64,000 bases of DNA from Haemonchus contortus. Taxonomy: Eukaryota > Nematoda > Chromadorea > Rhabditida > Trichostrongylidae. Of this stretch, positions 47,326-58,641 are shown one piece after another (position 1 is the first letter of the stretch; the number at the start of each line of letters is the position of its first letter). The stretch is taken from assembly GCA_000469685.2 (NCBI GenBank), contig LS997566.1, positions 43,538,920-43,602,919 of the forward strand, in the 5' to 3' direction. The notes under the pieces are model-generated. The model searched no databases. It had not been told where the DNA came from and worked only from the letters and a program-made list of their open reading frames with translations. The position numbers and the translations under genes were made by a program.

Positions 47326-48334
47326 CTCCACGTGTTATAACGTTAATTTGACATCCTCGAGCTACGCAACCTCCTTGTTCTGAGCCCATAGTTCTGAAAA
47401 TGTTACTGTTCGCATGAAAACCACAGAAATTTCGATGAGGATTCCGAGAGGTCGAAATGAATCGAAAAAAGAATGAATTCATAACTATCGGACAAACGTT
47501 TCAGATTCAGTAAAACACCACGAAACTGGGCCGAGAGCCCGTGGTAGGCAAAAGAACGCTAAAGGTACCAAACGGCCAAGGTCAAGAGTGAACCTTCAGT
47601 CAACGGAATCGGCCGCGGCAAGTTGCCATTGCCAGTGTTCATAGACATAGGCACGTTCAATGAACCCGCTACGGTCGCTGGCCGTAGAGGAGGAGGACGG
47701 GATGAATAGGAAAAAGTGCAAAAAGCTGAATCATGCAGAAAACAGAGAAACAACTTTAGAAAAGATTTTCAACGTGTCAGCTAAGCCGCATTGTCGTTCG
47801 ATGTACGACGTGAACGATGCTGATTCACGCCCTTCTTAGACCACAACGACCGGTCACATGCCTATCTCACGGCATTTCTCATTTTCTTCCCCCCAACAAA
47901 CGGAGGAGCATCGGAAATATTCCTCCTCGCCGTCCAGCTCACGACAAATACATATCGATCGGATCTCCAGTGTTCTGATTGCTACTTGCTTACCATATAT
48001 GCACCAGTATGGTAACCGCGCAGTACAATAGCACCGTAAAGGTGTATTAACCTGAGGATCATTGGTCCACGAGGAAATCTCAAGCTTCAGCTGTTCCATG
48101 GTCGTTTTTATGATGACTGGACCTCGGAATGACCGTCTCGAGCTGAAGCTGGCTGTGGTGCTGCCCATACTCCCTGACAACTCTAGCCGTTGCAAGTTCA
48201 CTGGGCTGCCCCTTAGGTCAACCTCATCATGGACCAATTCCAAGAGCTAACTATCTTCCTCAGGCCAAGGTCAGCAACAGAAAGTGCTCCTACAAACCTG
48301 GACGAGCAGCCTGCCACAGTCTCGAAGGGAACTC
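47326..48334 (-). CDS. candidate four-exon gene fragment, product unknown
   Basis: Four minus-strand segments join in phase with GT-AG borders: 48334-48298, 48246-47994, 47725-47569, 47405-47326. The reading is continuous over about 175 residues and the second exon is visibly more GC-rich than its surroundings. Recognisable stretches are LRDCGRLLVQLLELVHDEVD (probably a helix), a Ser-rich segment (SMGSTTASFSSRRSF), KTTMEQLKLEISSW, then a Pro-rich part (SSRPPPLRPATVAGSLNVP) and a Cys-containing end (GSEQGGCVARGC). I know no family for it. No start or stop exon was found. A wrong border in any exon, or a pseudogene, remains possible; the second exon is the strongest part. Confidence 0.3.
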
Positions 48335-49494
48335 CTACATGGAAAGAAAGTTAGTCGATCAATGGGAGAGATTGTGTGAACAAGAGTGGAGAGCACTATT
48401 TCACTACTCCCTCTTTAAGTTGTATTCGGACTGGGCTCGACAAAAGAACGGAAGCTACTTTTCCGTTCGATCACGCGAGTTTCCGAGGGTCATTTTCCAT
48501 GGAGAACATATGTGGGCGTTCGGGAAGAGAGAGCAAGAAAAACTGAATTGTAAGCTGATTGGTAAAGATTTCTAGACTCGAACAATCGAACTGTTGAAAT
48601 CGTTGTTTACGGATAGAGCATGAGGAACAGAACCAGTCAGTGCTGAGCAATGCACAAAATAGGTCATCCCTCTCATCATTTAGTCCAACTGTGGACGGGT
48701 GACGTGGGAAACAAGGACCGAAACTCGTCAAGATCAGTTCTTCAGGGAGCACTTGGTAAAAAAAGAGTAGCCTCGAGGTTGGCCTCACTCACTCAGACTG
48801 ACCCAAGTTCCCTGAGAATTCTCATGGCACTAAGAAAATGTATTAGCTTCGTTGGACGGCTGTGCTTTTATTTGAGTTGACTAGACTAACCAGAAAATCC
48901 CCTCAGAGCATTGCCTATGGTGGGAGCTAGGCGAGCCAAAGCTCTGTCTGAGTGTAGGTCGGTTCGACAGATGCACAGCTGCGCTCGAAGCCTCCCAGAA
49001 CAACAACGGTAGACAGATAGGTTGAGTTGTGGGAAATTTCGAGAAATCTGCTTGGGAAATCGCAAATAGTGGAAAACATCGTCGAGAGAAAACGAGAAAT
49101 CAGTTCCATTTGACGAATTGTGTAGGGTCGATGCATCGTCATCGACTACCAAGTGCGTTCATTTCAACCAAAGAAAATATCCCAAAAAATGAGGTCGTTT
49201 TCCTGAAATGTTGGTCGGGCGGGTCAATGTTGGGGCGAATAGCTGGCCTTTATTCGGTAGCAATAAGATTCGGGACGGTGGTTCGTCTGCCAACCCTACA
49301 TCTAGCAGCTATTGCTCCCGAAGAAAATTGTCAGTGTAGGCTTAGGGCAGCCAACATTTACAACTCGATTACTACATCGGCCTACACATATACTAGTTCG
49401 ATTGTCCTTTTTCTCTTTTTTTTCTCGTTTTCTACAAGTCACTGCAATTATTACACATTATTACATATTATCTCATGCTATTTGGCGGAGATGG

Positions 49495-49765
49495 GCGGAG
49501 GTGGTGGAGTGGTATGTGAAACACTATCACACGTTCGGTATGGGGATCGAATCTCCGATCAATACACCTCAAGACCAACCAGTCCTTCTATCCCTCTTGG
49601 TTCAATAATTGATATCAGACCCGTCCGAGCGGACTGACTTGTAAATCGGCTCGCCACAGTAAATCGCTGTGTGAGCAAAATACGCATTCATAACTTCATC
49701 ATGATCCTGAATAAAAGTCAAAAACATGGCGCATTCTAAAAAACGAGATTGATCAACGCCAAGCA
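49495..49765 (+). repeat. tRNA-derived SINE, full length
   Basis: Head GGCGGAGGTGGTGGAGTGGT with B-box GGGGATCGAATCTCC, then CAGTCCTTCTATCCCTC, CGGACTGACTTGTAAATCGG, ATCATGATCCTGAATAAAAG and terminus GGCGCATTCTAAAAAACGAG-ATTGATCAACG. It shows that the complete family unit is about 270 bases. Confidence 0.7.
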
Positions 49766-49769
49766 CATC

Positions 49770-51470
49770 ATGATTTTAGATATATCTCATGTTATCGCTC
49801 ATTATCCTTTAGTATCATTATGGGTTACTATCTTTAAGCCCATCCATTTCTGCCCGCTTGACTTCATCGAGCCCTCAATTCTACTTATCCTGGTAGCAAG
49901 ACGAGGGCAAGATATTCTCCCAGTTGCAATAAGGAAGTTCACTGTCGTATATCAAAACCAAAGTAAAATAATAAATAAGCAAAATACTAGTAAAAAAATA
50001 AGCAACCAGTAGTAAAATGCTCTAAGAACTCGGCAGGGTATGGAGGATGTCAAATAAAGCTAGAACTACGAAAAAAAGTAGAAAATTCAAAAGAAACTGT
50101 GTGGATTTGTTTGGCAGCCGGAAAAAGATGAGCAAGGCTGCAACAGTTTGTGCATTATCAGCATTTATGTAAAAAAAAGCTCATTGTTTACTGTTTGTTT
50201 ACAAGATGAAATGTTTTAAAAGATGAACTAAGGTGAAGCGCTCCGTAGAGGCACGTCAACTGATCAATCAAAACCTCAGCAAAATGTCGGTGACTGTTAG
50301 GAGGAATGACAACCCAGCAGATGCACATAGATACGAAGATCGCTCTCAAGAAGAAGTAGCAGCAGATCGTCATTTACATCACTCAGCCACGATACTGCAA
50401 AGCAGTTAAATGGGAGTAGAGGAAGAGGATATCGAAGGGAAAGGGTGAGGTTGCTGGTCGTACTGTGAGGTATGTGTGCAATCTATCAATGATCCAAAAA
50501 AAATATCTGCAATCTAGGAATACTCGATAGGAATGCATTATTTTACAAGATGATCAGCTGTTCTCATTGATGTTCGTTATTTGCTGAGATCGGTCGATCC
50601 TCTTGATAAAACAGCAAAGACCAACGAAACCACTTGATTGAACCGAACAGATATCAAACTCTTTGTGACTCGTTCATCTATATCATGCTATCGAAGGCTA
50701 GGGCGCTTGAAGACTGCCTGTTATTACGCGATATGTCATGATATCATACATTACAAATGTCTTACCGCATCAGATATGACTGCAACTTTTCTTCTAAACA
50801 AATTTACAGGATGGAACTGTTGGCATTCTGGAGCGCCATATGGTATCTTGTTCTACAAAGGGTGAAAATCATTGGGTATGCTTTGGGACCCTTTGGGATG
50901 GAGAATAGCCTGGCAACTCACTGTGAACATTTGAGTGAAAAGTTCGAAGCCACTCAAATGCATCCCTTCCGTCTTCATAAAATCAGCTTGGCTCTATGAG
51001 ATGATGACAACGGATAGGGCAACAGATAGGAGATATAAATTAGGAGTACCGTCCGCAGCTGTACTGTTCTGACTGCAAACCCTGAAAGAGCACGTATGAG
51101 GGACTATCACGAATAAAAGCTGAAGAAGGTATTCTCGAAAGAGGACTAGAAGTAAAAAGAACCAAGCTTGTTGTCGATCCTGCTTTCATCTACTTCTAGG
51201 ATCTCTTCTCGAGCGGGAAATGATACTATCAGCAGCACTTTTCCCACACATTACATTGACTGAATAAGCAACACTAGTGAGCTGGGGGGGGGGGGATGCC
51301 ACCAAGGTTTGGGTCTAGAAAGACTCGTTATTGGAAAATTGTACTGTCTAGGGAACCAGACACCGCTTTTTATGCTAATTTGAATCAGATATGAACCCGA
51401 TACTTCAACACCAGGAAACCTCACCCTACATGGAAGAACAACTCAGGAATTTGTGGACTCTGAACCATCC
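49770..51470. other. intergenic, no gene recognised
   Basis: No gene or element recognised. Contains an eleven-G tract near 51284. Confidence 0.4.
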
Positions 51471-51475
51471 CGTGA

Positions 51476-51753
51476 ACCATCCCGTGTATTGATTCCACGG
51501 TTTCCATCTCAAAAATATGTTTTCAGCAGCCACAAAACGGGATGGTTCGTTTTGATAAACCGTGGAATCAATACACGGGATGGTTCGTTTTGATATTTGT
51601 GGCTGCTGAAAACATATTTTTGAGGTGGAAACCATGAAATCAATACACGGGATGGTCAATACCCCAAAATATCAAAACGAACCATCCCGTGTATTGATTT
51701 CATGGTTTCCACCTCAAAAATATGTTTTCAGCAGCCACAAGCATCAAAACGAA
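51476..51753. repeat. large perfect inverted repeat with nested copies
   Basis: Arms 51597-51656 and 51681-51740 are 60 bases each, perfectly complementary, with a 24-base loop. They extend imperfectly through a TTCGTTTTGAT / ATCAAAACGAA pair outside. The block ACCATCCCGTGTATTGAT occurs four times in the region in alternating orientation (about 51476 +, 51565 -, 51636 -, 51681 +), so the whole 280 bases can fold in more than one way. No coding sequence. Confidence 0.85.
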
Positions 51754-51831
51754 TTATATACTCGAGTCACTATGCTCAACTGCTCTCCTCTCAAACGGGT
51801 TTCCAGCATTTTATTGTGACCTCAACCTAGT

Positions 51832-51863
51832 GGGGGGGGGGGGGGGGGGAGGGGGGGAGGGGG
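51832..51863. repeat. poly-G tract
   Basis: Thirty-two positions, nearly all G, interrupted by two A. It could form a G-quadruplex; length may be unreliable. Confidence 0.8.
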
Positions 51864-51869
51864 TTGCCC

Positions 51870-53540
51870 ATCGTAACTCACAAGGCTGGGAGTTTTCCTT
51901 CTAGAAAGAGATTCGCAAAAATGGAAAGGCCGGTATGAGGAGGCACCTACCGCAGGAAGGAAGGTAAAGGACCAGTACTGAACACCCTTCGATGGTCTAC
52001 AGTAGCTTGTTTGATCTGGAACTGTCTTGGAACTGTCTGTTTGAACTTTTTGAACGAACTTCATGCTTTCACCGATAATCCACTGAACCAATATGTACAA
52101 CATGGATGACATTTTGTAATAGTCTATTACAAGTTCATTGAAAGACCAAGCTGGTGGCGGTTACTGTCAAAGTAACTCATAACTACTGAGGTACTTTGTG
52201 GTTTCAGTAAACATTTCTCTATGTTCCGCCCCCACACTTGACAAATCGTCAATCGTCAGATTAAAAACCTGAATTGAACTCGACGCAAAGTCACTTCGCA
52301 ATGCTGAAAATCAGGAAAAGGACTCGCATATCGCCCATCATAGGAATTCGAATAAGGTGGAGAATTGAGGTTTACTACAGATAAATGCCAAACCTAATTT
52401 GTTCAATACGAACTACTCATGGGGGAACCTAACCGGTCAGGTAACATGGACACGGGAACAGGATGGGAGAGAAAAGAGCAATTTCCCCCTAAAAAAGTCC
52501 GTGAATCATAGAACATTCAAAAACGATCGTATTTGTGAATAGATACAGAACTAGCCAGGTTCAAACGTTCCCTACAAAGGGGTGGTAGCGAAGAGTAGGA
52601 GGGATCGGTATCATCTACGATTGAAGGAAAATGTATCTACTGGCACTATGTTCTGAGCCACTACTGCCTACCCTGCAAGTGCACGTCCCACTTGGGATAA
52701 TTTTCTATCGACGGTGTACTCATCTGGTCGATAAAAGGAATAGGAAATCCGGCTGGCTTGACGGGATGCGACAGACATCGAGTCAAGTTCAAGCCCCCAT
52801 GGGGTTATGAGTTGGGTGAACATGCTCCTTATAACTTCCTCAACTCATAGGGACTCCTAGGGTGAGGGATCAACCACCCGCCAGAGCTGGAATGATCCAA
52901 TTCTAAAATGTTTGATGTTAACTGGACGTGGGACGCAGCGAGAACTTAGTTCAGTTCCTTCCCAATTCCATTAGTCTCCCAATTCTTTAGACCTCTCTAA
53001 GCAGAACGACTTTAATGGCCGAGGGCTATATTGAGCAGTTGGAACAGCCTCAAGGATTAAAAAATAATTATGGCCTTGATGTGGACGTATGTAAAGAGCA
53101 CCAAAGTATAGTTATAAGATGCTGTGCTGCCATTTTGCCAACAGTGAGAAGGACATTTTAACAAACAAGAACTCCATTCGATATAACAAATATTTGTCGC
53201 AGTCGACTTTACTCATACTCATAAAAGCACTCTTTTAGTGTTGAAAGATCGTCAACATCGTGTTTTTGTGGTGAAAACCCGGAAATTAAGTACCATTCAA
53301 GAGGGTATGAATGGCATTGTGTTCCCTAAATGAGTGAAGGCAACCTGTTGAATTGTTGGCAGTAGAAAACTGCTTCTTTGAACTGAAATTCATCTAAATT
53401 AATTGCCCTCTCAAAGTGTTTCCTTTTGCATTTTGCATTTTCACCATGAAATCCCCACTGATATCGACGAATTAGAAATTTCATGGTCACGGTGTTGAAA
53501 TTCGGAAAATAGAGGTTCATTCAATGCCTAACCTTCAGTG
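51870..53540. other. intergenic, no gene recognised
   Basis: No gene, RNA or intact repeat recognised in this stretch. Confidence 0.4.
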
Positions 53541-53544
53541 ATAC

Positions 53545-53835
53545 CCGTGCGGAGATGGTGTAGTGGCATGTGGACCGCGCTGCCGTACCCATGACCAGCG
53601 GGTCGAGCCTGGATTGACAGCCAGTGGGACTAACCAAATCTTCCATCCCTCCAGCGTGAGTCAATCAGTACCATACTTGTCCAATAGGGAAAAAGTACTG
53701 AAGTACTGATTTGAATATTGGTGACCGTCGCAAATATATGGGCCGAATATGCATTCATAGTGTCACTACGATTTTGAATACAAGTCGCCTCCAGGGCACA
53801 TCTTGAAAAAAACTGGATTGTTTGGTGCCGAACAC
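53545..53835 (+). repeat. tRNA-derived SINE, full length
   Basis: Head GGAGATGGTGTAGTGGCATG with CGGGTCGAGCC at the B-box, AATCTTCCATCCCTCC, GTGAGTCAATCAGTACCATA, GCATTCATAGTGTCACTACG and a TTGAATACAAGTCGCC block before the decayed terminus. Confidence 0.65.
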
Positions 53836-53839
53836 TTAT

Positions 53840-55345
53840 CCCTAATCCTTTCAAATTGAACTTGATCGACTGATTGCTTTATTTGCTTGAGTTTTCTTCA
53901 GTATCGTAGAAATAATCAACTCCCACATGGCATGTAACCCTCAGAGGGTTATGCCATTTTTACCCACATCTTGTGGGCGATGTTACTGGAATTTTCTGTC
54001 AGAGCTTGATATTCTGAGCAGTAATGACCTTCAAGACTGCGTGATTTTGTAGAAGCTCATGTACTCGGCATATCTACTGGAAACAGGCAGGGCTTTGTAC
54101 TGTGCCTTTGGCATTAGCCAGTTCGCCCGTCTCCTCTCTGTCATGGGCCACTGGGTACCGAATTTGTTCGTGTTGGTAAAAACTCTGCTTTGTGCACAAC
54201 CGGCTTCAGTAGACCTAATCATACAACATATAGCACACAGCCAAGGTCTCTATCCAAGCATCCGTATTGCGGTGACACAATTTATATAGCCCCTATGAAA
54301 CGGGAATTTTTGGAAAAAAAAACGATAAAAATCCAGTGGGTGGTATATTTGTGAATGACCGTTTTCCACTCAGCAAGAGATCTCCCATAGTTTCCCCAGA
54401 GTATTCCCAAAGATTGCTCATAAATTTTCCATTCTAAACGGTCTTTCTTTGCTGAGCATTTCCACTTCCTACACATCTCCTGCAGTGGCCTTTATGAACA
54501 ACCCATTTCTGGCCATTTCTACCCATTTTCCGCATCGTTGCAGAAGTAACTGGGAAAACTTACTACCGGTTACACCCGTTTGATAGAAAAAACTTAACAT
54601 TACATCGCTTTGTTGAATATTCTTTCAAAATCGTCTGCATTCCGTTCACCATACGGCTGGATTCACTGAGGGGTAGCCGATGGAATTTGGCGTTAGAAAA
54701 AAGACTTTTGAAGGACAAAGTATGAGTAAAATGATTTGTGACAAGTGAATCGAAAAATCGGTCTTCACGCCCACGTGGTTACGTGGTTGGTTCCTGGCAA
54801 TTTGATTTTCTTATCATGCCATTTATCTTCTTGGCGCACATTCTATAAAAAAATGCCATCAAAATCCACAATGCACTGTATCGTCCGTCATATATCAAAT
54901 GTGTTCCCGGAAAAATGCGATCAGTAAAACCATATCATCAAAGTGAAGAGAAGAGAATTGTCTGGGGTGACGTTAGAATGCAATCTACCAATACAATGAA
55001 ATGGCCAGCACATACATATACGAGTTATTGTTCCTGTCACTACAGTCAGTACTGATGCTCTCATTCAGGAGGACCAAAGGTTTTTTTGACCTGAGTGGGC
55101 CAGATTTACGGAAAATCCAAACGTATCGAAAGTGTGCTGACCCAAGCATCATCTCTTGCTCCAGCACAATCTGGCCCATCAAGGTCTGTTTAGAAAGACC
55201 AAAGTCTCAGAGCTGAAATTTTCCTTCGTAGCTTGTTTCTGAAGTGGTCTCAGTCTGTAGCGCTGGTAACGAAGGCACGATGCTTAGGGGTCAGATTCTA
55301 ATAGATTTGCTTAGTGAAGAATCGAATCAGTGATTCATAGCCCTT
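53840..55345. other. intergenic, no gene recognised
   Basis: No recognised gene or element. Open frames here show no motif. Confidence 0.4.
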
Positions 55346-55350
55346 TGCTA

Positions 55351-55926
55351 TAAGGCTGATGCATAATTATTGCGGATTTTTTCGCGGCTTCTATTCTCTC
55401 AATAAAATTGAACTTCTGAATTTGGGATTTTTGTAAAAATGATCTTCTCGCTCTTCTTAATAAAAATATGTCTAGAAAGTTATCTTCATATACGCCAAAT
55501 TATGCTCTATTACTTCGAGAAATGTTGGAAGGCGGCCCACTCATAACGTCTCAACGAACTTCTCGGCGATGGAACAGTCAGCCAAATCCGAACAAGGAAT
55601 GTAATCTGCTCCTGCGGTCGCCCTATTCATCAATGAATACTCCTGTAGATTATCACTTCAATTGCCCTTCGAAAAATTGGTTAGCGATCAGGGCTTTCGA
55701 GAAAATGGATGACTCGATGGCCGACGTCAAGGCGTGGATCGCCTCCAAGAATCAAAACTTCTTCACGTGTGGAATCCCGCCGCCTAGCAAATGGGAAGCA
55801 TTCCTTGACGTAGATGGTGGATATGTTCCGGAGCAATTATTTGAACATGTCTTTGCTAGATATTTCTATCGTTTCTTCAAGTAAAATTTGCTGTAAAAAA
55901 TCCGCAATAATTATGCATGAACCTAA
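55351..55926 (+). mobile_element. internally deleted mariner element
   Basis: Terminal inverted repeats of about 32 bases with three mismatches (common core ATGCATAATTATTGCGGATT) flank 576 bases, with TA duplicated outside (55349-55350 and 55927-55928). A full mariner is about 1.3 kb, so more than half is deleted. Both ends are intact, so it could be mobilised by a related transposase. Confidence 0.8.
55468..55884 (+). pseudogene. mariner transposase C-terminal fragment, open frame
   Basis: A 138-codon open frame spans most of the deleted mariner. Its second half is clearly the C-terminus of a mariner transposase: YSSMNTPVDYHF (the region of the last catalytic Asp), then MADVKAWIASKNQNFFTCGI, PPSKWEAFLDVDGGYVPE. 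The family normally reads YSPDLAPSDYH here, so the stretch before the Asp is altered. The N-terminal DNA-binding half and the first two catalytic Asp are missing, so it cannot transpose by itself. That the frame is still open may be chance or a recent deletion. Confidence 0.7.
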
Positions 55927-55965
55927 TAATATTGAGAGGCACAGCGCACGGAAGTTAAGTTTGGT

Positions 55966-56616
55966 GTGGGTAGCGTAGCAGCCCAAAAGCTTCTGTCATC
56001 CCCGTCGCCTGCGTTCTTACTCTTCAATAGTATGAGTATTTCCGCCAGGGAATCAGAGCTGCTACCTAGCACTATAGCTGTGAGCTTGGGGCACGGAATC
56101 ATAAGGTCCCGTTGTGAGAAAGTTCCAGTAACCTTAATGATCCTGTGCTTCCTACAGTGTTCTGGTAGGGTGTTCGAGAGGCTACTCTTGGCTTCTTCGA
56201 GGGCACTAGAGCCAATATTCGGAGAGGCTCTCTTCCAGGGAACATTCGAGAAAGAGTGTAATGAAGGTGAATTCTGGGTAATTAATCACCGGTTGCCATT
56301 ACGCCCATTCCACGTGGTCTTGGTGGTTTGGCCTTTTCATCAGCACATCGATCATCATCGCACTATCTCTGCAAGTATTCTCGGGAACGCAGAATGTGGC
56401 AATAATGAGATAATTAATGGACAGGAAATTTCCCAAGCCAAGCAAAGTAGCAACGGCACCAAGGTCGAGGTTATGGGGACATTTATTATTAGGTTGGCAA
56501 ATAAGTTCTGCGACAAAATGGAGACCTTTTTTAAATCATTTCTAAATTTTTTCATATCAATCAATTTTCGGAAAAATATTTACCGAAGAAGTCAACAACC
56601 TTCTTCTATCCTTTGA
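55966..56616 (+). other. long open frame, unexplained
   Basis: The longest open frame in the window (216 codons; first ATG at about codon 23), running into the left end of the mariner at 56489. It has no recognised domain, no upstream acceptor and no obvious promoter. Its last 40 codons read through mariner sequence in a non-coding direction, so it is probably not a real gene as it stands. Confidence 0.2.
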
Positions 56617-56830
56617 ACCAATCACTGATGCCATCTGTTCAGGAGTGGGGAAGCTGTGACTCAAAGAAGTAATTGAGTGCCGTTTTCGCATCACTTTAAG
56701 TTACGAATTTCTTTTCCACAACGGGATGCTCAAAAAGCCGGAGCACATAGTAGTTAAAAGAGGTAACACTTCGGGAGTACGGCTGATGAGTAACCTGGAA
56801 CCAAGCAGGATCGGTGAACTTCTGACTTGG
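56590..56830 (-). pseudogene. mariner transposase C-terminal relic
   Basis: Minus-strand frames with stops contain KTALNYFFESQLPHS, WFKG and KKVVDFFGKYF, matching the tail of mariner transposases (FFDSQP...W.KVVD..G.Y). Dead by several stops and a missing centre. Confidence 0.6.
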
Positions 56831-56958
56831 GTCTAAAGCGAATTTTCGACGTGCAATGTCCCTCTGTAGGGACCTGATTTACGGTGTGATCGTCCTTCTC
56901 TAACCCCGTTGACCAAATAAAGGGGATCATAGGAGCAAGCGATAGCTATGTCCATCTA

Positions 56959-58226
56959 CAGGGTGCGCCATAAATATGGTAACAAAAATATTGGCCTCCA
57001 AAAACCGTAGTTCATATTGAAACATAATCAATTTTAATGAATTATTTACTGTGCATCACATCTACAAAACGAACACACCGCCATCTTATATAACCATTTC
57101 CTGTACTAATTATAGCTCAAAGATTCTCCGGCTCCTCATCGACAGTGGCACGCAGAGTTTCTTGAAAAATTCCAGCCCGGGCTTTTTTCAGTGATTTCTT
57201 AGGAGCAGCAACAGTGGTGCGTTTTGAAGCGCAGGCTTCCCTCTCCAGCATGGACTATATCCGGCGACCCATCACATTGTGGTCCGGGAAATTCGTAGAA
57301 AGATTGCAAGCTGGGATTAAGTCGCGAACATTTTCCCAGCACCAGTCTTGATCATTTCCCATTCGTGAGCAAGTGCGATGCAGTTTTCAAGTCGTACCAT
57401 TTGAAAAATCGTTGACCCTCAGCTGCATCCTTCCAGAAGAACCCTTCTCAAGAGGGTCGGATTAAGTTTTGTACTTTTCTCGACCAAAAATTGCGACATC
57501 GCTTTGATGGTAGGGTTTCTAGCCTAAACTATCATAAAAGAGAGAAAATGGCTATGAGAGGCTATCTGACTCTTCTCATCGGCTTCAGCACTCGTAGTGG
57601 AAACCATAGGTGTGCCTTGGGATCTCAACATTTCTTCCACGCTAAACACTCTTAGGTGAGAAAAAAGTCTGTCTAAGCGCGTGCCGCGCGCAAGTAGCGC
57701 GTAGCAAATGTTCTTCCTTTTCAACTTCCTCTCGTCAAAATGCTTATGAGGCTTTCGAATTTTTTTTGGATACAACTGTATTCACTCAGGGTAGACTCTA
57801 CCCTCTGAGAAGAACATACAAACAAATCAGCTGTCATTTTTCTCGTGTTTCTGCATGTTCTGCATCATACTCATTCCCAAGAAAATGTATTCGGAAAAAG
57901 GGTCGTATAAGAGACAAAACGACCATTTCGAGATTTGTTTTTACCCTGTCTACGCTACGCGATTCAAGAGACTGTCATGTGTGAAATGTTGAATTGAAGA
58001 ACGATCCCGGGGAAGGATTCACCAAATGCGCGCAAAAGCGGAACGGGCGGTGGATGTCTGCGAAGCTCCACCATTTTTCGGAATTTGACGAGGTTAGGGT
58101 AGCAAAGTACATATGCTGGCTAAGGTATATCATGAACATTAGGGGAGGTACAGTTTTGGAGAAACCCAACAAACAAGGAAATTACGCACGTCCGAAAACT
58201 TGTTACCATATTTTTGGCGCACCCTG
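56959..58226 (-). mobile_element. Tc1/mariner-like element inserted in the mariner
   Basis: Terminal repeats of 27 bases, CAGGGTGCGCCA(T/A)AAATATGGTAACAA, with one mismatch, and TA on both sides (56957-56958, 58227-58228). Length 1268 bases, close to a full Tc1-like element. It lies within the older mariner at 56489-58638. Confidence 0.85.
57080..57420 (-). pseudogene. Tc1-like transposase relic
   Basis: Minus-strand frames (several shifts and stops) contain DWCWENVRDLIPA, FPDHNVMGRRI, LEREACASKRTTVAAP, KKSLKKARAGIFQETLRATV and AIISTGNGYI. This is the order of the C-terminal third of a Tc1-like transposase (QDWC...PPNSPDLNPMDYSIW, LK..L...W..I). The position of the last catalytic Asp is damaged. 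The rest, 57420 to about 58150, is decayed. Confidence 0.65.
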
Positions 58227-58278
58227 TAGTCTGCGTTTAGCAACTCATAGTGGATGGATTCCTTCAACCTCCATTAAA

Positions 58279-58500
58279 TTAAGGGATGATGCGTGCGTTA
58301 CTCCGAAGGCTAGTATCTCCTACAGGTAAGCCATCCAACCGATAGTTGACCGTTGGTCGGTGAGCAGTACTAGCATCGAATAGATTGCTGATATTTCGAG
58401 CCGCTACACCCGCGTTTTTTCTTTGGCAAGCTTGGTAGAAGGTGATGATACGAATCGGATGTTGTCCATTCATTGACCGTAATACTGTGAGAGCCCACAC
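58279..58500 (-). pseudogene. mariner transposase N-terminal relic
   Basis: Minus-strand open frame of 73 codons with RIITFYQACQRKNAGVAARN, ISNLFDASTAHRPTVNYRLD and GLPVGDTSLRSNAR. It follows the helix-turn-helix part of mariner transposases (AAEAARNI...F, V..RT...W...F..GD.SL...PR). It belongs to the outer mariner; the Tc1-like insertion starts 50 bases further on. Confidence 0.65.
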
Positions 58501-58641
58501 GCGTGCCCTTATTCACTCATGCGTTGATTGCCCGGGGAATGTGTTACAAGTTTATCACCCTTGCTACCGTGTTCACTCTGTTGATACAAATTTTCAACGC
58601 TTCAATTTTTTTGTCGCAGGACTTATTTGCCAACCTAATAT

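Larger units (their letters stand above)
56489..58638 (-). mobile_element. mariner element split by a nested element
   Basis: Terminal inverted repeats of 30 bases, TTAGGTTGGCAAATAAGT followed by (T/C)CTGCGACAAAA, differ at one base, with a TA duplication at 56487-56488 and 58639-58640. Without the insertion it is about 880 bases, so it is also internally deleted. Its transposase ran on the minus strand, and N- and C-terminal parts survive on either side of the inserted element. Confidence 0.85.

Noticed and set aside
51822..52112. Minus-strand frame with a poly-Pro end
   Set aside because: The Pro run comes from the G tract at 51832-51863 and the rest has no motif.
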